A stretch of 64,000 nucleotides of DNA, taken from NCBI GenBank assembly GCA_913776825.1, contig CAJYPV010000027.1:186001-250000 (forward strand), given 5' to 3'. Shown piece after piece: positions 8,789 to 19,700 of this stretch. Position 1 is the stretch's first letter; each line of letters opens with the position of its first letter. The translations under genes and the position numbers were made by a program. This DNA is from Burkholderiaceae bacterium. Lineage in GTDB: Bacteria > Pseudomonadota > Gammaproteobacteria > Burkholderiales > Burkholderiaceae_C. The notes beneath the pieces are model-generated. The model ran no database searches, was not told the DNA's origin, and worked only from the letters and a program-made list of their open reading frames with translations.

Positions 8789-10159
8789 ATGTTGCCCACC
8801 AGGCTCTCTCCTCAAAGGCCCTCGCGCGTCATCGATCGCCTGCTCGATCTGATGCGGCTGCCCGCTGGCGATCTGCTGCGGGATCTGGTCTACCGCCGTC
8901 TGTGGACGTCCATCCTGATCAGCTCGTTGGGCGGGCAGATCACCTTGCTGGCGCTGCCGCTGACGGCGGCGGTGCTGCTGCATGCGTCGCCGACCCAGAT
9001 GGGATGGCTCACCGCGATGGAGATCCTGCCGTTCGTGCTGTTCTCGCTGCCGTCCGGCGTGTGGCTGGACCGGGTGCGCAAACTGCCGGTCTACATCGTG
9101 GGTGAGGTGACCTTGGCGGTGGCGGTCGGCAGCGTGCCGGTGGCCGCGTGGATGGGCTGGCTGGGCATGCCGTGGCTGTATGTCGTCGGCTTCCTGCTGG
9201 GCACGGTGTACACAGTGGCGGGCAGCGCGGCGCAGATCGTGCTGACGCAGGTCGTGAGCCGTGATCGACTGGTGGAGGCGCATGCGAAGAACGCGCTCGC
9301 CTCCTCCGGCGCCGAAGTGGCCGGGCCGGGCGTGGCGGGTGCGCTGATCAAGCTCGTCGGCGCGCCGTGGGCCCTGGCGGTGGATGCGCTGCTGCTGCTC
9401 AGCTCCGCGCTGATCCTGCGGGGCGTGCAGGTGCGCGAGCACCTGAGCCGGCGCGACAGCAACGACTTCTGGCGCGATCTCAAGGCCGGCGTGGCCTTCG
9501 TGCGCGGCGAGCGCATGCTGGTCAGCCTGGCGTGCGCGGTCGGTGGCTGGCAGCTGTTCAATCAGGCGGCGCAGGTGGTGCAGATCCTGTTTGCGACGCG
9601 GGTGCTCGGGCTGTCGGCGCAGAGCGTCGGGCTGTCCTACATCGCGCTGGGCGCGGGCACGGTGCTGGCGAGCGTCTTCGGCCATCGCATCAGTCGTCGG
9701 CTCGGTCCGGGTCCGTGCCTGATTTCCGGCTTCGGCCTGTGCGGTCTCGGATGGACGGTGCTGGCCGTGGCGCCCGCCAACCGCTGGGGCGTGGCGGCCT
9801 TCGCCTTCGCGCTGTTCGCCTTCGGCGTGGGCGCGGTGTTCATCTTCATCAACTTCCTGTCGCTGCGTCAGGCGGTCACGCCCGGCCCCTTGCTGGGCCG
9901 CATGACCAGCACCATGCGCTGGCTGATCCTGATTCCAGCCGGCCCCGGTGCGCTGCTGGGCGGCTGGCTGGGCGAACATGTGCATCTGCGAGCGGCGCTG
10001 CTCTTCGCGGGCATCGGCGCGCTGCTGTTGACGGCGCTGGCGTGGCGCATGCGGTCCATCCGCACGGTGCGCGAGCTGCCGCGCATCGAGGACGCTGCTG
10101 CGGCGCTCGGCGCGGAGGCTCAGCCGGGCTTGAACCTGCAGACCGCGACGCCGAACTGA
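8789..10159 (+). CDS. MFS exporter (EntS/MFS_3-like)
   Basis: The 456-residue protein has about 12 predicted membrane helices. The N-terminal half has the MFS loop motif in a loose form (SGVWLDRVRKLPVYI, a GxxxDRxxRR variant) and the central loop spans about 205-235. The pattern ISSLGGQITLLALPLTAAVLL near residue 50 is typical of the MFS_3/enterobactin-exporter-like group. It would export a small molecule by proton antiport. The nearby iron genes make a siderophore conceivable, but no siderophore biosynthesis is in the window, so the substrate is open. A second Met near residue 22 (MRLPAGDLL) is an alternative start. Confidence 0.8.
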   Translation: MLPTRLSPQRPSRVIDRLLDLMRLPAGDLLRDLVYRRLWTSILISSLGGQITLLALPLTAAVLLHASPTQMGWLTAMEILPFVLFSLPSGVWLDRVRKLPVYIVGEVTLAVAVGSVPVAAWMGWLGMPWLYVVGFLLGTVYTVAGSAAQIVLTQVVSRDRLVEAHAKNALASSGAEVAGPGVAGALIKLVGAPWALAVDALLLLSSALILRGVQVREHLSRRDSNDFWRDLKAGVAFVRGERMLVSLACAVGGWQLFNQAAQVVQILFATRVLGLSAQSVGLSYIALGAGTVLASVFGHRISRRLGPGPCLISGFGLCGLGWTVLAVAPANRWGVAAFAFALFAFGVGAVFIFINFLSLRQAVTPGPLLGRMTSTMRWLILIPAGPGALLGGWLGEHVHLRAALLFAGIGALLLTALAWRMRSIRTVRELPRIEDAAAALGAEAQPGLNLQTATPN

Positions 10160-10184
10160 TCGGCCTTCTTCCACCTCTCTTGCG

Positions 10185-10814
10185 ATGCGCCCCATGACTC
10201 ACAACGATCCCGTGCTGATTCAGGTCCCCGAAGTGCTCGCCACCGATGACCTGTGGCTGATGGCGCCGCAGACGGTGGAGGGCGATGCGGTGATGCTGAA
10301 CTACACGGTGATCTCGTCGCTGCCGCATCTGCGGCCCTGGATGCATTGGGCCCATGAACAGCCGACCGTCGAGCAGTCCGAAGCCATCGTGCGGCGCATG
10401 AAGGCGCAGTTCCTCACCCGTGAGCACCTGGGCTATTTCCTGTATGAGCGTGGCGCCGATGGCAGCCGTGGCGCGCTCATCGGTGGCGCGGGGCTGGTGC
10501 GTCTGGACTGGCTGCTGCGTCGCTTCGAAATCGGCTACTGGCTCGCGCCCACGGCCACCGGCCGGGGCCTGGCGAGTCAGGCGGTGGTGGCGTTGACCCG
10601 CCTGGCCTTCGACGGCCTGCGGGCGCGGCGCGTGGAGATCCGCACCGATGCCCGCAACCTGGCCAGCCGAGCCGTCGCCGAGCGCTGCGGCTTCCAGCTG
10701 GAAGGCGTGTTGCGCAACGATGCGCTGGGCGTGGACGCCGAGCTGACCGACACCTGCATCTTCGGTCTGATCGAGCTCTCGGCGCTGCGCGATCCGTCGG
10801 CGCCACGCCGCTGA
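10185..10814 (+). CDS. GNAT-family N-acetyltransferase, RimJ/RimL type
   Basis: The 209-residue protein starts 25 bases after the MFS gene, so it is probably co-transcribed. The acetyl-CoA binding region is seen as IGYWLAPTATGRGLASQAV (motif A, R/Q-x-x-G-x-G/A variant), followed by RVEIRTDARNLASRAVAERCGF, the typical RimJ/L ending. Such enzymes acetylate ribosomal proteins or small amines. The substrate cannot be told. ATG codons at 10185 and 10194 are both possible starts. Confidence 0.85.
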   Translation: MRPMTHNDPVLIQVPEVLATDDLWLMAPQTVEGDAVMLNYTVISSLPHLRPWMHWAHEQPTVEQSEAIVRRMKAQFLTREHLGYFLYERGADGSRGALIGGAGLVRLDWLLRRFEIGYWLAPTATGRGLASQAVVALTRLAFDGLRARRVEIRTDARNLASRAVAERCGFQLEGVLRNDALGVDAELTDTCIFGLIELSALRDPSAPRR

Positions 10815-10904
10815 TCGACAGAAGCGCCACGCCACAGCGCGGACGCGACGGCAGGCGAAGCGGACTTCAGCGTGTCGCTGCTGTCGGCGCTCCGCCCTCC
10901 GCGC

Positions 10905-11660
10905 TCAAGCGGTCGGACTGAACCGGTCCACGGCATCGGTGATGATGCCGTCCACCCCATTGGCGATCAGCCATTGCGCGGCGGCCGCGTCATTGACGGT
11001 GTAGACCAGCGCCTTCATGCCGGCCTGGTGCAGCTTCTCGACCAGCGCCTGGTCCATCAGCGCGTAATGGGTGATGACGGCACGGCAATCCAGCGCCTGG
11101 GCGCGCTCGAACCAGCCGGCATCCAGCGCTTCCAGCAGCAGACCGCGCGGCACCGCGGGCGCGGTCGCTTGCGCTCCGGCCAGCGCCTCCGGCTGAAAGC
11201 TGCTGAACAGCACCGAATCCGGCGCCGATTCGCCCCACAGCCGCAGCACCTCGCGGCCGACCAGTTCGCCGGTGCGGCGCTCATCGCCGGGCGTCGGTTT
11301 GATCTCGATGTTCAGGGTGTGCTGATTCACCCGCACGAAGGTGGCGATCGCTTCCAGGCTGGGCGGCGGCTCGCCGGCGAACGGCCGGCTGTGCCAGCGG
11401 CCCGCATCCAGGCGCGACAACTCGGACCAGGTGAGATCCGCCGCACGGCCGCGGCCCGAGGTGGTGCGGTCCAGCGTCGCATCGTGCAGCAGGAACGGGA
11501 TGCCGTCGGCCGACAGCTTCACATCGCATTCGAAGGCGCGGTAGCCGTGCCGCGCGCCTTCCCGGAAGGAGGCCAGCGTGTTTTCCGGCGCGAGCTTGCC
11601 AGCGCCGCGATGCGCGACCCAGAAGGGCAGGGACCAGGGCCAGGAATGGCGTTCCATCAT
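10905..11660 (-). CDS. ugpQ: Glycerophosphodiester phosphodiesterase
   Basis: The 251-residue GDPD enzyme hydrolyses glycerophosphodiesters to glycerol-3-phosphate and an alcohol. Catalytic His17 (AHRGAG) and His59 (LLHD) and metal ligands Glu44 and Asp46 (ECDVKLS) are in place, and LNIEIKP provides the further Glu. It has no signal peptide, so it acts in the cytosol like E. coli UgpQ. It starts behind AAGGAGCGAC and is the last gene of the leftward ugpBAECQ cluster, 70 bases after ugpC. Confidence 0.95.
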   Translation of the reverse strand: MMERHSWPWSLPFWVAHRGAGKLAPENTLASFREGARHGYRAFECDVKLSADGIPFLLHDATLDRTTSGRGRAADLTWSELSRLDAGRWHSRPFAGEPPPSLEAIATFVRVNQHTLNIEIKPTPGDERRTGELVGREVLRLWGESAPDSVLFSSFQPEALAGAQATAPAVPRGLLLEALDAGWFERAQALDCRAVITHYALMDQALVEKLHQAGMKALVYTVNDAAAAQWLIANGVDGIITDAVDRFSPTA

Positions 11661-11730
11661 GTCGCTCCTTCAGACGAATCGAATCGAATCGGGCCGCCGC
11701 GGCCCATGCCCCAGGATGGCCGGATGGCCG

Positions 11731-12843
11731 TCAACCGTCCAGTCGCTGGCCGGTCTCGGCGTCGAACCAATGCAGCCGTTCCGCGGGCGCGTGGATCTGC
11801 AGCGTCTCGCCGGCCTGCGGCGGTGCGTCGGTGCCATCGATGCGCAGCGTGAAAGGCTCGCCGCCCTGGCCGCCGAGTCGCCCATACACCAGACGTTCGG
11901 CGCCCAGCATTTCCACCATCTCCACCCACAGCGGCCAGGCGGTGCCGCTGACGGCGCCCTCGGTCGCGGCATGGCGGCGGTCGGTGTGGGCCAGCGCATG
12001 TTCCGGGCGCAGGCCCAGCGTGACCTTGCCCTGACGCGGCGCCGCGCCGGGCAGCGGCAGCGTGGCCTGGCCGAGACGGATCTGCTGGCCGACGATCTCG
12101 CCCTGCAGCAGGTTCATCGCGGGCGAGCCAATGAAGCTGGCGACGAAGGTCGTCGCCGGTTGGCCATAGACCTCTTCGGGCGTGCCGAACTGTTCCATGC
12201 GGCCGGCGTTCATGACGATGATGCGCTGAGCCAGCGTCATCGCCTCGACCTGGTCATGGGTGACGAACAGCGAGGTCACGCCCAGCTCGCGGTGCAGCTT
12301 CTGGATTTCCAGGCGGGTCTGCACCCGCAGCTTGGCGTCCAGGTTGGACAGCGGTTCATCGAAAAGGAAGACCTGCGGATCCCGCACGATCGCCCGGCCC
12401 ATCGCCACACGCTGGCGCTGACCGCCGGAGAGCTCGCGCGGCTTGCGCTGCAGCAGATGGCCCAGCTCCAGGATGCGCGCGGCCTTGTCCACCCGGGTGC
12501 GGATGTCCTCGGGCGAGAGCTTGCGGATCTTCAGACCGTAAGCCATGTTGTCGAACACGCTCATGTGGGGATAGAGCGCATAGTTCTGGAACACCATCGC
12601 GATGTCCCGGTCGGCGGGCTCGACCTGGTTGACCACCCGATCGGCGATGGCGATCTCGCCGTCGCTGATCTCTTCCAGGCCGGCGACCATGCGCAGCAGG
12701 GTGGACTTGCCGCAGCCGGACGGCCCGACGATGACGACGAATTCGCCATCCGCCACCTCGGCATTCACGCCGTGGATCACCGGATTGGCCTTGGCGCCGT
12801 GGCCATAACGCTTGACGACGTTGCGCAGGGAAATGCTTGCCAT
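11731..12843 (-). CDS. ugpC: sn-Glycerol-3-phosphate ABC transporter ATPase
   Basis: The 370-residue ATPase is of the MalK/UgpC type. Walker A GPSGCGKS is at 40-47, the signature LSGGQRQR starts at 138 and Walker B VFLFDEP is near 158-164, followed by the D-loop. The C-terminal TOBE/regulatory domain (about 240-370) contains GLRPEHA. It powers the UgpAE permease. It lies 100 bases downstream of ugpE in the same leftward cluster. Confidence 0.96.
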   Translation of the reverse strand: MASISLRNVVKRYGHGAKANPVIHGVNAEVADGEFVVIVGPSGCGKSTLLRMVAGLEEISDGEIAIADRVVNQVEPADRDIAMVFQNYALYPHMSVFDNMAYGLKIRKLSPEDIRTRVDKAARILELGHLLQRKPRELSGGQRQRVAMGRAIVRDPQVFLFDEPLSNLDAKLRVQTRLEIQKLHRELGVTSLFVTHDQVEAMTLAQRIIVMNAGRMEQFGTPEEVYGQPATTFVASFIGSPAMNLLQGEIVGQQIRLGQATLPLPGAAPRQGKVTLGLRPEHALAHTDRRHAATEGAVSGTAWPLWVEMVEMLGAERLVYGRLGGQGGEPFTLRIDGTDAPPQAGETLQIHAPAERLHWFDAETGQRLDG

Positions 12844-12943
12844 CGTGTGTCTTGTGCTTGTTGTCTCGTGAGTCGAAGCGGGCGCGGTCGAGCAGCTCGA
12901 CCGGCTCGCCGGCGGGCGCCGCCCGGGCGGCGCGCCGCGAGGT

Positions 12944-13792
12944 CTATTTCTCGGTGTCCACCAGGCCCTTGACGAACCATCGCTGCATCAGCACCACCAC
13001 CAGCGCGGGCGGGATCATCGCCAGCAGGGCGGTGGCCATGATGATGTTCCAGTCGTTGGCCGCATCGCCGCCGCTGATCATGCGCTTGATGCCGATGACG
13101 ACGGGATACATGTTCTCGTCGGTGGTCACCAGCAGCGGCCACAGGTACTGGTTCCAGCCATAGATGAACTGGATGACGAACAGCGCCGCGATGCTGGTCA
13201 CCGACAGCGGCATCACCACATCGCGGAAGAAGCGCAGCGGTCCGGCGCCGTCAATGCGCGCGGCTTCCACCAGCTCATCCGGCACGGTCAGGAAGAACTG
13301 CCGGAACAGGAAGGTGGCGGTGGCCGAAGCGATCAAGGGCACCGTCAGGCCGGCATAGGTGTTGAGCATCTTCAGGTCGGCGACGACCTGATAGGTCGGC
13401 CCGATGCGCACTTCCACCGGCAGCATCAGCGTGATGAAGATGGCCCAGAAGAACAGGTTGCGCAGCGGAAAGCGGAAATACACGATCGCGAAGGCCGACA
13501 GCAGCGAAATCGCGATCTTGCCCACCGCGATCACCAGCGCGCAGACCAGGCTGATCCACATCATCTGGCCGACCGGCGCTTTCGAGCCGGCGCCACTGCT
13601 GCCGAACAACGCGGCGCTGTAGTTGTCGATCAGGTGGCTGCCGGGCGTCATCGGCATCGGGGCCTGGACGATCTCGGCGGCGGTGTGGGTGGAGGCCACG
13701 AAGGCCACGTACAACGGGAAGGCGACGATCAGCACACCGATCACCAGGATCAGGTGGGACAGCATCGTCAGGACGGGGCGGCGCTCGACCAT
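12944..13792 (-). CDS. ugpE: sn-Glycerol-3-phosphate ABC transporter permease
   Basis: The 282-residue inner-membrane permease has six predicted helices. The EAA loop [21 protein letters not shown] docks onto UgpC. It begins 1 base after the ugpA stop, so the two are tightly coupled. The C-terminus ends in the usual KGLVDTEK-like segment. It partners UgpA as the MalG-type half of the channel. Confidence 0.95.
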   Translation of the reverse strand: MVERRPVLTMLSHLILVIGVLIVAFPLYVAFVASTHTAAEIVQAPMPMTPGSHLIDNYSAALFGSSGAGSKAPVGQMMWISLVCALVIAVGKIAISLLSAFAIVYFRFPLRNLFFWAIFITLMLPVEVRIGPTYQVVADLKMLNTYAGLTVPLIASATATFLFRQFFLTVPDELVEAARIDGAGPLRFFRDVVMPLSVTSIAALFVIQFIYGWNQYLWPLLVTTDENMYPVVIGIKRMISGGDAANDWNIIMATALLAMIPPALVVVLMQRWFVKGLVDTEK

Positions 13793-13793
13793 C

Positions 13794-14681
13794 TCAGTAA
13801 TTCACTTTCCGTTCGACAAAGCGGAACTGCACCACCGTCAGCACCACCACGATCGCCATCAGCACCACGCTCTGCGCGGCCGATCCGCCCAGGTCCAGGG
13901 CCTTGAAGCCGTCGTAATACACCTTGTAGACCAGGATCGCGGTGTCCTTTCCCGGGCCGCCGTGGGTGGCCGCATCGATGATGCCGAAGGTGTCGAAGAA
14001 GGCATACACCACGTTGATCACCAGCAGGAAGAAGCTGGTGGGCGACAGCAGCGGGAAGGTGATCGTCCAGAAGCGGCGCCACGGGCTGGCCCCGTCGATC
14101 GCGGCGGCTTCGATCAGTGATTTGGGAATCGACTGCAGGCCCGCGAGGAAGAACAGGAAGTTGTAGGACACCTGTTTCCAGACCGCTGCCAGCACCACCA
14201 GCGTCATCGCATCCTGCGCATCCAGCAGATGGTTCCAGGAGATGCCCAGGCTCTGCAACGCATAGGCGACCACGCCGATGGAGGGCGCGAACATGAACAG
14301 CCACAGCACGCCCGCGATCGCCGGCGCGACGGCATACGGCCAGATCAGCAGCGTCTTGTAGACCCCGGCGCCGCGCACCACGCGGTTGGCCATGGTGGCC
14401 AGCAGCAGCGAGACCGTCAGGCCCAGCACCGCCACCAGCAGCGAGAAGACCGCGGTGGTCTTGAACGAGGCCAGGTAACCCGGATCGTTGAACAGCTGGC
14501 GGAAGTTCTCCAGGCCCACCCATTCGGTCGACAGGCCGAAGGCATCCTGCTGCTGCAGGCTCTGCAGCATCGCCTGAGCGGCCGGCCAGAAGAAGAAGGC
14601 GCCGATGACCAGCGCCTGCGGGGCCAGCAGCAACCAGGGCAGCCAGCCAGATCGAAATACCACGCGTTTTTGTTGCGACAT
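13794..14681 (-). CDS. ugpA: sn-Glycerol-3-phosphate ABC transporter permease
   Basis: The 295-residue MalF-type permease has six predicted helices and the EAA loop [21 protein letters not shown]. It starts at the ATG at 14681. A 345-base gap with strong secondary structure separates it from ugpB upstream, whereas ugpE follows almost without a gap. Confidence 0.95.
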   Translation of the reverse strand: MSQQKRVVFRSGWLPWLLLAPQALVIGAFFFWPAAQAMLQSLQQQDAFGLSTEWVGLENFRQLFNDPGYLASFKTTAVFSLLVAVLGLTVSLLLATMANRVVRGAGVYKTLLIWPYAVAPAIAGVLWLFMFAPSIGVVAYALQSLGISWNHLLDAQDAMTLVVLAAVWKQVSYNFLFFLAGLQSIPKSLIEAAAIDGASPWRRFWTITFPLLSPTSFFLLVINVVYAFFDTFGIIDAATHGGPGKDTAILVYKVYYDGFKALDLGGSAAQSVVLMAIVVVLTVVQFRFVERKVNY

Positions 14682-15026
14682 CCGGGGTGTCCGTCGGGAG
14701 AGTCGATCGGGAAGTCAGTGAATCGGGAAGAGGACGAAGAGGCTTGGAAGCCGGCGATCACGGAAGTCAGCCTCATCCGACGGCGGGCGTCATCGGTGCG
14801 GTGCTGCGGGCGCCGTCGTCTGCCGGGCAGCGCCACCGCGCGAGCGGGCGGGCACGGGTCCGGGGCGGCGGTCTCGGACGGGCATTGCGGCGGAGCGCCT
14901 CGCAGCATCGTCCTCGCGCGGGTTCAAGGAAAGCCCCCGGATCACCTGACATTGTGGGCAGCCGTGCCGGCCCTTTCGGTCATGCGGCCCGTGATCGACC
15001 GATGCACGGGCCGCTGAACCGGTCGA
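14682..15026. other. ugpB-ugpA intercistronic region
   Basis: The 345 bases between ugpB and ugpA are unusually long for this operon. No gene is supported. The ugpB-proximal end carries two overlapping perfect stem-loops (listed separately). No T-run was seen, so this looks like mRNA processing or differential expression rather than a full stop. Confidence 0.6.
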
Positions 15027-15028
15027 TC
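14984..15028 (-). other. Two mutually exclusive stem-loops at the ugpB stop codon
   Basis: Stem A pairs GATCGACCG (14993-15001) with CGGTCGATC (15020-15028). Stem B pairs GCGGCCCGT (14984-14992) with ACGGGCCGC (15006-15014). Both are perfect 9-base stems and they interleave, so only one can form fully. Stem A includes two bases of the ugpB stop. Likely roles are 3'-end protection of abundant ugpB mRNA or an attenuation switch before ugpA. Confidence 0.7.
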
Positions 15029-16340
15029 AGAGCTTGGCGGACTTCTGGAAGCGCTCCAGCAGTTCGTTGCCGCGGGAGATGGCGGTGTCCAGGCCGTCCT
15101 TCGGGGTCTTGCGACCGGCCCAGACCTGTTCCATCTCCTCATCGACGATGGTGCGGATCTGCGCGAAGTTGCCCAGGCGCACGCCGCGCGACTTGTCGGT
15201 GGTCTTGCGGATCATCTGCTGCACCGCGACATCGGTCCCGGGATTGGCCTTGTAGAAGCCGCTCTTCTCGGTCAGGTCGTAGGCCGCCTTGGTGACGGGC
15301 AGATAGCCGGTGCGCTTGTGGCTCTCAGAGGCCACATCCGCGCGCGACAGGTATTGGAAGAACGCGGCCACGCCCTTGTACTCGGCCGGCTTCTTGCCGG
15401 ACATCACCCACAGGCTGGCGCCGCCGATCACGGTGTTCTGCGGTGCGCCCGGCACGTCCGGGTAGTAGGGCAGCGGGGCGGTGCCGGCGGCGAACTTGGC
15501 GCTCTTCTTGATGTTGGCGTAGAGGCCGGAGGAGCCGGTCATCATGGCGCACTCGCCGGAGACGAAGGTGGCGTCGGCGCTGTTGCCGCGGCCCTTGTAG
15601 ACGAACAGGCCCTGCTTGGCCATGTTGGCCAGGTTCTCGATGTGCCGCACATGCAGCGGCGAGTTGAACGCCAGCCGGGTGTCGAGGCCGCCGAAGCCGT
15701 TGTTCTTGGTCGCGTATTCGACGTTGTGCCAGGCGGAGAAGCTCTCCAGCTGCGTCCAGCTCACCCAGCTGGTGGTGAACGGGCACTTGTGGCCGGCGGC
15801 CTTCAGCTTGGCGGCAGCGGCAGCGACTTCCGGCCAGGACGACGGCGCCTTGTTCGGGTCCAGACCGGCGGCCTTGAAGGCATCCTTGTTGTAATGGAAG
15901 ACGGTGGTCGAGCTGTTGAACGGGAAGCTCAGCATCTGACCGTTGGGCGCGGTGTAGTAACCGGCGACCGCGGGCACATAGGCGCCGTTGTCGAACTTCG
16001 CGCCGGCCTGCTGCATCACCTGGCCGACCGGCACCACGGCGCCCTTGCTGGCCATCATCGTGGCGGTGCCGACTTCGAAGACCTGCAGAATGTGCGGCGC
16101 GTTGCCGGCGCGGAAGGCGGCGATCGCACCGGCCATGGACTCGTCGTAGCTGCCCTTGTAGGTCGGGACAATCTTGTACTCGGACTGGCTGGCGTTGAAG
16201 TCCTTGGCCAGGTCATTGACCCAGTCGCCGAGGGCGCCGCCCATCGAGTGCCACCACTGGATTTCGGTCTGGGCGAAAGCGGCGGTCGGGCCGGCGGCCA
16301 GCACGGTGGCCAGCGAGGCGGCAAGCAGTGAAGTCTTCAT
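15027..16340 (-). CDS. ugpB: sn-Glycerol-3-phosphate periplasmic binding protein
   Basis: The 437-residue binding protein starts at the ATG at 16340, where a clear signal peptide begins (LLAASLATVLAAGPTAAFAQ). The longer track frame upstream has no family support. The mature start TEIQWWHSMGGALGDWVNDL and the segment SADATFVSGECAMMTGSSG match UgpB. The length equals that of E. coli UgpB (438). It captures glycerol-3-phosphate and glycerophosphodiesters and leads the leftward ugp cluster. I looked for a Pho box upstream and found only a half-site. Confidence 0.96.
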   Translation of the reverse strand: MKTSLLAASLATVLAAGPTAAFAQTEIQWWHSMGGALGDWVNDLAKDFNASQSEYKIVPTYKGSYDESMAGAIAAFRAGNAPHILQVFEVGTATMMASKGAVVPVGQVMQQAGAKFDNGAYVPAVAGYYTAPNGQMLSFPFNSSTTVFHYNKDAFKAAGLDPNKAPSSWPEVAAAAAKLKAAGHKCPFTTSWVSWTQLESFSAWHNVEYATKNNGFGGLDTRLAFNSPLHVRHIENLANMAKQGLFVYKGRGNSADATFVSGECAMMTGSSGLYANIKKSAKFAAGTAPLPYYPDVPGAPQNTVIGGASLWVMSGKKPAEYKGVAAFFQYLSRADVASESHKRTGYLPVTKAAYDLTEKSGFYKANPGTDVAVQQMIRKTTDKSRGVRLGNFAQIRTIVDEEMEQVWAGRKTPKDGLDTAISRGNELLERFQKSAKL

Positions 16341-16771
16341 GGGTCTCCGTTGCTCCGAAAGGATGTTGTGCGGGTGGACCGGTGGAGGGAGATGCGGGTT
16401 TCCACCGGGCCCGAATGAGCTTATCGAGGCATTGTGACATTGGCCGACCGGGCTGGCGTGCTGCATCCGCACTCGTCGCCGCCCGGACTTTCCCCGGTCG
16501 CGCCCGTGTGGCGAGGCCGCGCCGTGAGAGTCCCTTGGCGGGGATCGCTTCCCCTCGCTAAGGTAGGATTCCGCCCATTGCCCCGTCCGGGGCCGGCCGC
16601 GACCGCGGCCATTCGCGAACGCCTGTTCCGCGCCCCGTGTCGTGCGGGGCCGGGGACCACAAGTCCGAGGCGCTGTCCCGGACGTGGTCCCATGCTTTTC
16701 TCCAGCCAGGCCACGGCGTTCCCACGGAACGCCGGACGCCGCAACCCAGGGTGCGCAGGCACCTGGACGCC
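16341..16771. other. Divergent intergenic region, ugpB / FAD oxidase
   Basis: The 431 bases serve as the divergent promoter region. A rightward sigma70-like pattern is listed separately. On the ugpB side a single TGTCAC half-site followed by CGATAAG is seen, too weak to call. No gene is supported. Confidence 0.5.
16535..16564 (+). promoter_or_regulatory. Possible promoter for the FAD/Fe-S oxidase gene
   Basis: TTGGCG, an 18-base spacer and TAAGGT lie about 200 bases before the chosen ATG. Pattern match only. Confidence 0.35.
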
Positions 16772-19700
16772 ATGAATGCACCGCATCTGCTGATGCCCGT
16801 CGACCCCGCGATGGCCGGCGACTCCGATCCGATGTCCGTCCCCCACGCGTCAGCGCCCCGGCTGCGCGAGATTCCGTACAACTACACCTCCTTCTCCGAC
16901 CGCGAAATCGTCCTTCGCCTGCTCGGCGCACGCGCCTGGGAGCTGCTGAACCAGCTGCGCAACGAGCGCCAGACCGGTCGTTCCGCCCGCATGCTGTATG
17001 AGGTGCTGGGCGACATCTGGGTGGTGCAGCGCAATCCCTATCTGCAGGACGACCTGCTGGACAACCCGCGCCGCCGCGACGCGCTGATCGGCGCATTGCG
17101 CCATCGCCTCAAGGAAGTGCAGCGGCGCCGCCATCCGGAAGACGATGCCCAGCGCGATGCCTGGGTCGGTGAGCTGCTGACCGCCGCCGAAGCCGCGGTG
17201 GCCGCCTTCGCCCATCAATTCGAGCAGGTCGGCGAGCTGCGCAAGCGGGCGTCCAAGGTCTTCGCCCGGCATACCGCGAAGGACAACATCAAGTACGACG
17301 GCCTGTCGCGCGTGGCCCATGTGACCGACGCCACCGACTGGCGGGTCGAATACCCGTTCGTGGTCCTGACGCCCGACACCGAAGCCGAAATGGCCGCGCT
17401 GGTGGCGGGCTGTTTCGAGCTGGGCTTGACGGTGATCCCGCGCGGCGGCGGCACCGGCTACACCGGCGGCGCGGTGCCGCTGGTCTGGAACACGGCCGTC
17501 ATCAACACCGAGAAGCTCGAGGCCATGCGCGGCGTCGAGATGCTGCAGCTGCCGGGCCTGGATCAGCCGGTGCCCACCATCTGGACCGAGGCCGGCGTGG
17601 TCACGCAGCGGGTGTCGGATCTGGCGGAGCTGCACGGCTTCGTGTTCGCGGTCGATCCGACCTCGGCCGAGGCCTCCTGCATCGGCGGCAACATCGCGAT
17701 GAATGCCGGCGGCAAGAAGGCGGTGCTCTGGGGCACGGCGCTGGACAACCTGGCCTCCTGGCGCATGGTCACGCCCGAAGCCAAGTGGCTGGAGGTGGTG
17801 CGGATCGGCCACAACCTCGGCAAGATCCATGACGTCGAAACGGCCAGCTTCGAACTGCGCTATTTCGATGCCACCGGCCGGGTGCTGGAGCGCACCGAGC
17901 GGCTGGACATCCCCGGCCGCACCTTCCGCAAGGAGGGTCTGGGCAAGGATGTGACCGACAAATTCCTGGCCGGTCTGCCCGGCATCCAGAAGGAAGGCTG
18001 CGATGGCCTGATCACCAGCGCGCGCTGGATCGTGCATCGCATGCCGGCGCATGTGCGCACCGTCTGCCTGGAGTTCTTCGGCAATCCGAAGGACTGCGTG
18101 CCGTCGATCGTCGACATCAAGGACTTCATGTTCGCCGAGATGAAGAAGCCCCGCGGGGCCATCCTCGCCGGTCTGGAGCATCTGGACGACCGCTATCTGA
18201 AGGCCGTGGGTTACGCCACCAAGAGCAAGCGCGGCGGCCTGCCGAAGATGGTGCTGATCGGCGACATCGTCGGCGACGATGCCGATGAAGTGGCGCGCGC
18301 CACCAGTGAAGTGGTGCGGCTGGCCAACGGCCGTTCGGGCGAGGGCTTCGTGGCCGTCAGCGCCGATGCGCGCAAGAAGTTCTGGCTGGACCGCAAGCGC
18401 ACTGCGGCGATTTCCAAGCACACCAATGCGTTCAAGGTGAACGAGGATGTGGTGATCCCGCTGCCGCGCATGGGTGAATACACCCTGGGCATCGAGCGCA
18501 TCAACATCGAGCTGTCGCTGCGCAACAAGCTGGCCCTGGTGGTCGCGCTGCGGGCCTTCTTCGCCACCGGCAACCTGCCGCTGGGCAAGAGCGACGATGC
18601 CGGCGAGATCCCCAGCGCCGAGCTGCTGGAAGACCGGGTGCAGCAGGCGCTGACACTGCTGGATGAAGTCGGCGCGCAGTGGCGCGAGTGGATGGACGGC
18701 CTGGACCTGGACCGCGCCGCCGTCGGCGAGCGCAGCTACTTCGAGCAACTGCAGGACTACAGCCTGCGCGCGAGCTGGAAGAAGCAGATCCTCAAGCCGC
18801 TGCAGGATGTGTTTGCCGGCGCGCCGTTCGCGCCCATCCTGGCCGAGTGCAAGCGCATCCACAAGGAGGTGCTGCGCGGTCGGGTGTGGGTGGCGCTGCA
18901 CATGCATGCGGGCGACGGCAACGTCCACACCAACATTCCGGTCAACTCCGACAACTACGAGATGCTGCAGACCGCGCATGAGGCGGTCGGTCGCATCATG
19001 ACGCTGGCGCGCTCGCTGGATGGCGTGATCTCGGGCGAGCACGGCATCGGCATCACCAAGCTGGAGTTCCTGACCGATGAGGAGCTGGCGGGCTTCGCCG
19101 GCTACAAGCAGCAGGTGGATCCGGAGGGCCGGTTCAACAAGGGCAAGCTGCTGCGGCCATCCGCCAGCGGCCAGTCCACCTTCGCGGATCTGACCAATGC
19201 CTACACGCCCAGCTTCGGGCTGATGGGGCATGAGTCGCTGATCATGCAGCAGAGCGACATCGGCGCGATCAGCGAGTCCATCAAGGACTGCCTGCGCTGC
19301 GGCAAGTGCAAGCCGGTCTGCGCGACCCATGTGCCGCGCGCCAATCTGCTCTACAGCCCGCGCAACAAGATCCTGGCGACCTCGCTGCTGGTCGAAGCCT
19401 TCCTCTACGAGGAGCAGACCCGGCGTGGCGTGTCGATCAAGCATTGGGAAGAGTTCGAGGATGTGGCGGACCACTGCACCGTCTGCCACAAGTGCCTGAA
19501 TCCCTGCCCGGTGAAGATCGACTTCGGCGATGTCACCATGAACATGCGCAACCTGCTGCGCAAGATGGGCAAGAAGAGCTTCCGGCCCGGCAATGCGGCG
19601 GCGATGTTCATGCTCAATGCCACCCGTCCGGAGACGATCAAGATCGCCCGGGCGGCGATGGTCGGCGTGGGCTTCAAGGCGCAGCGCATGGCCAACCGCC

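Noticed and set aside
14984-15028. Full H-type pseudoknot from the two interleaved stems
   Set aside because: There are no bases between the two 3' strands, so both complete 9-base stems cannot form together. Alternative hairpins are more likely.
16341-16460. Pho box upstream of ugpB
   Set aside because: Only one TGTCAC half-site is present; the second 11-base unit is missing.
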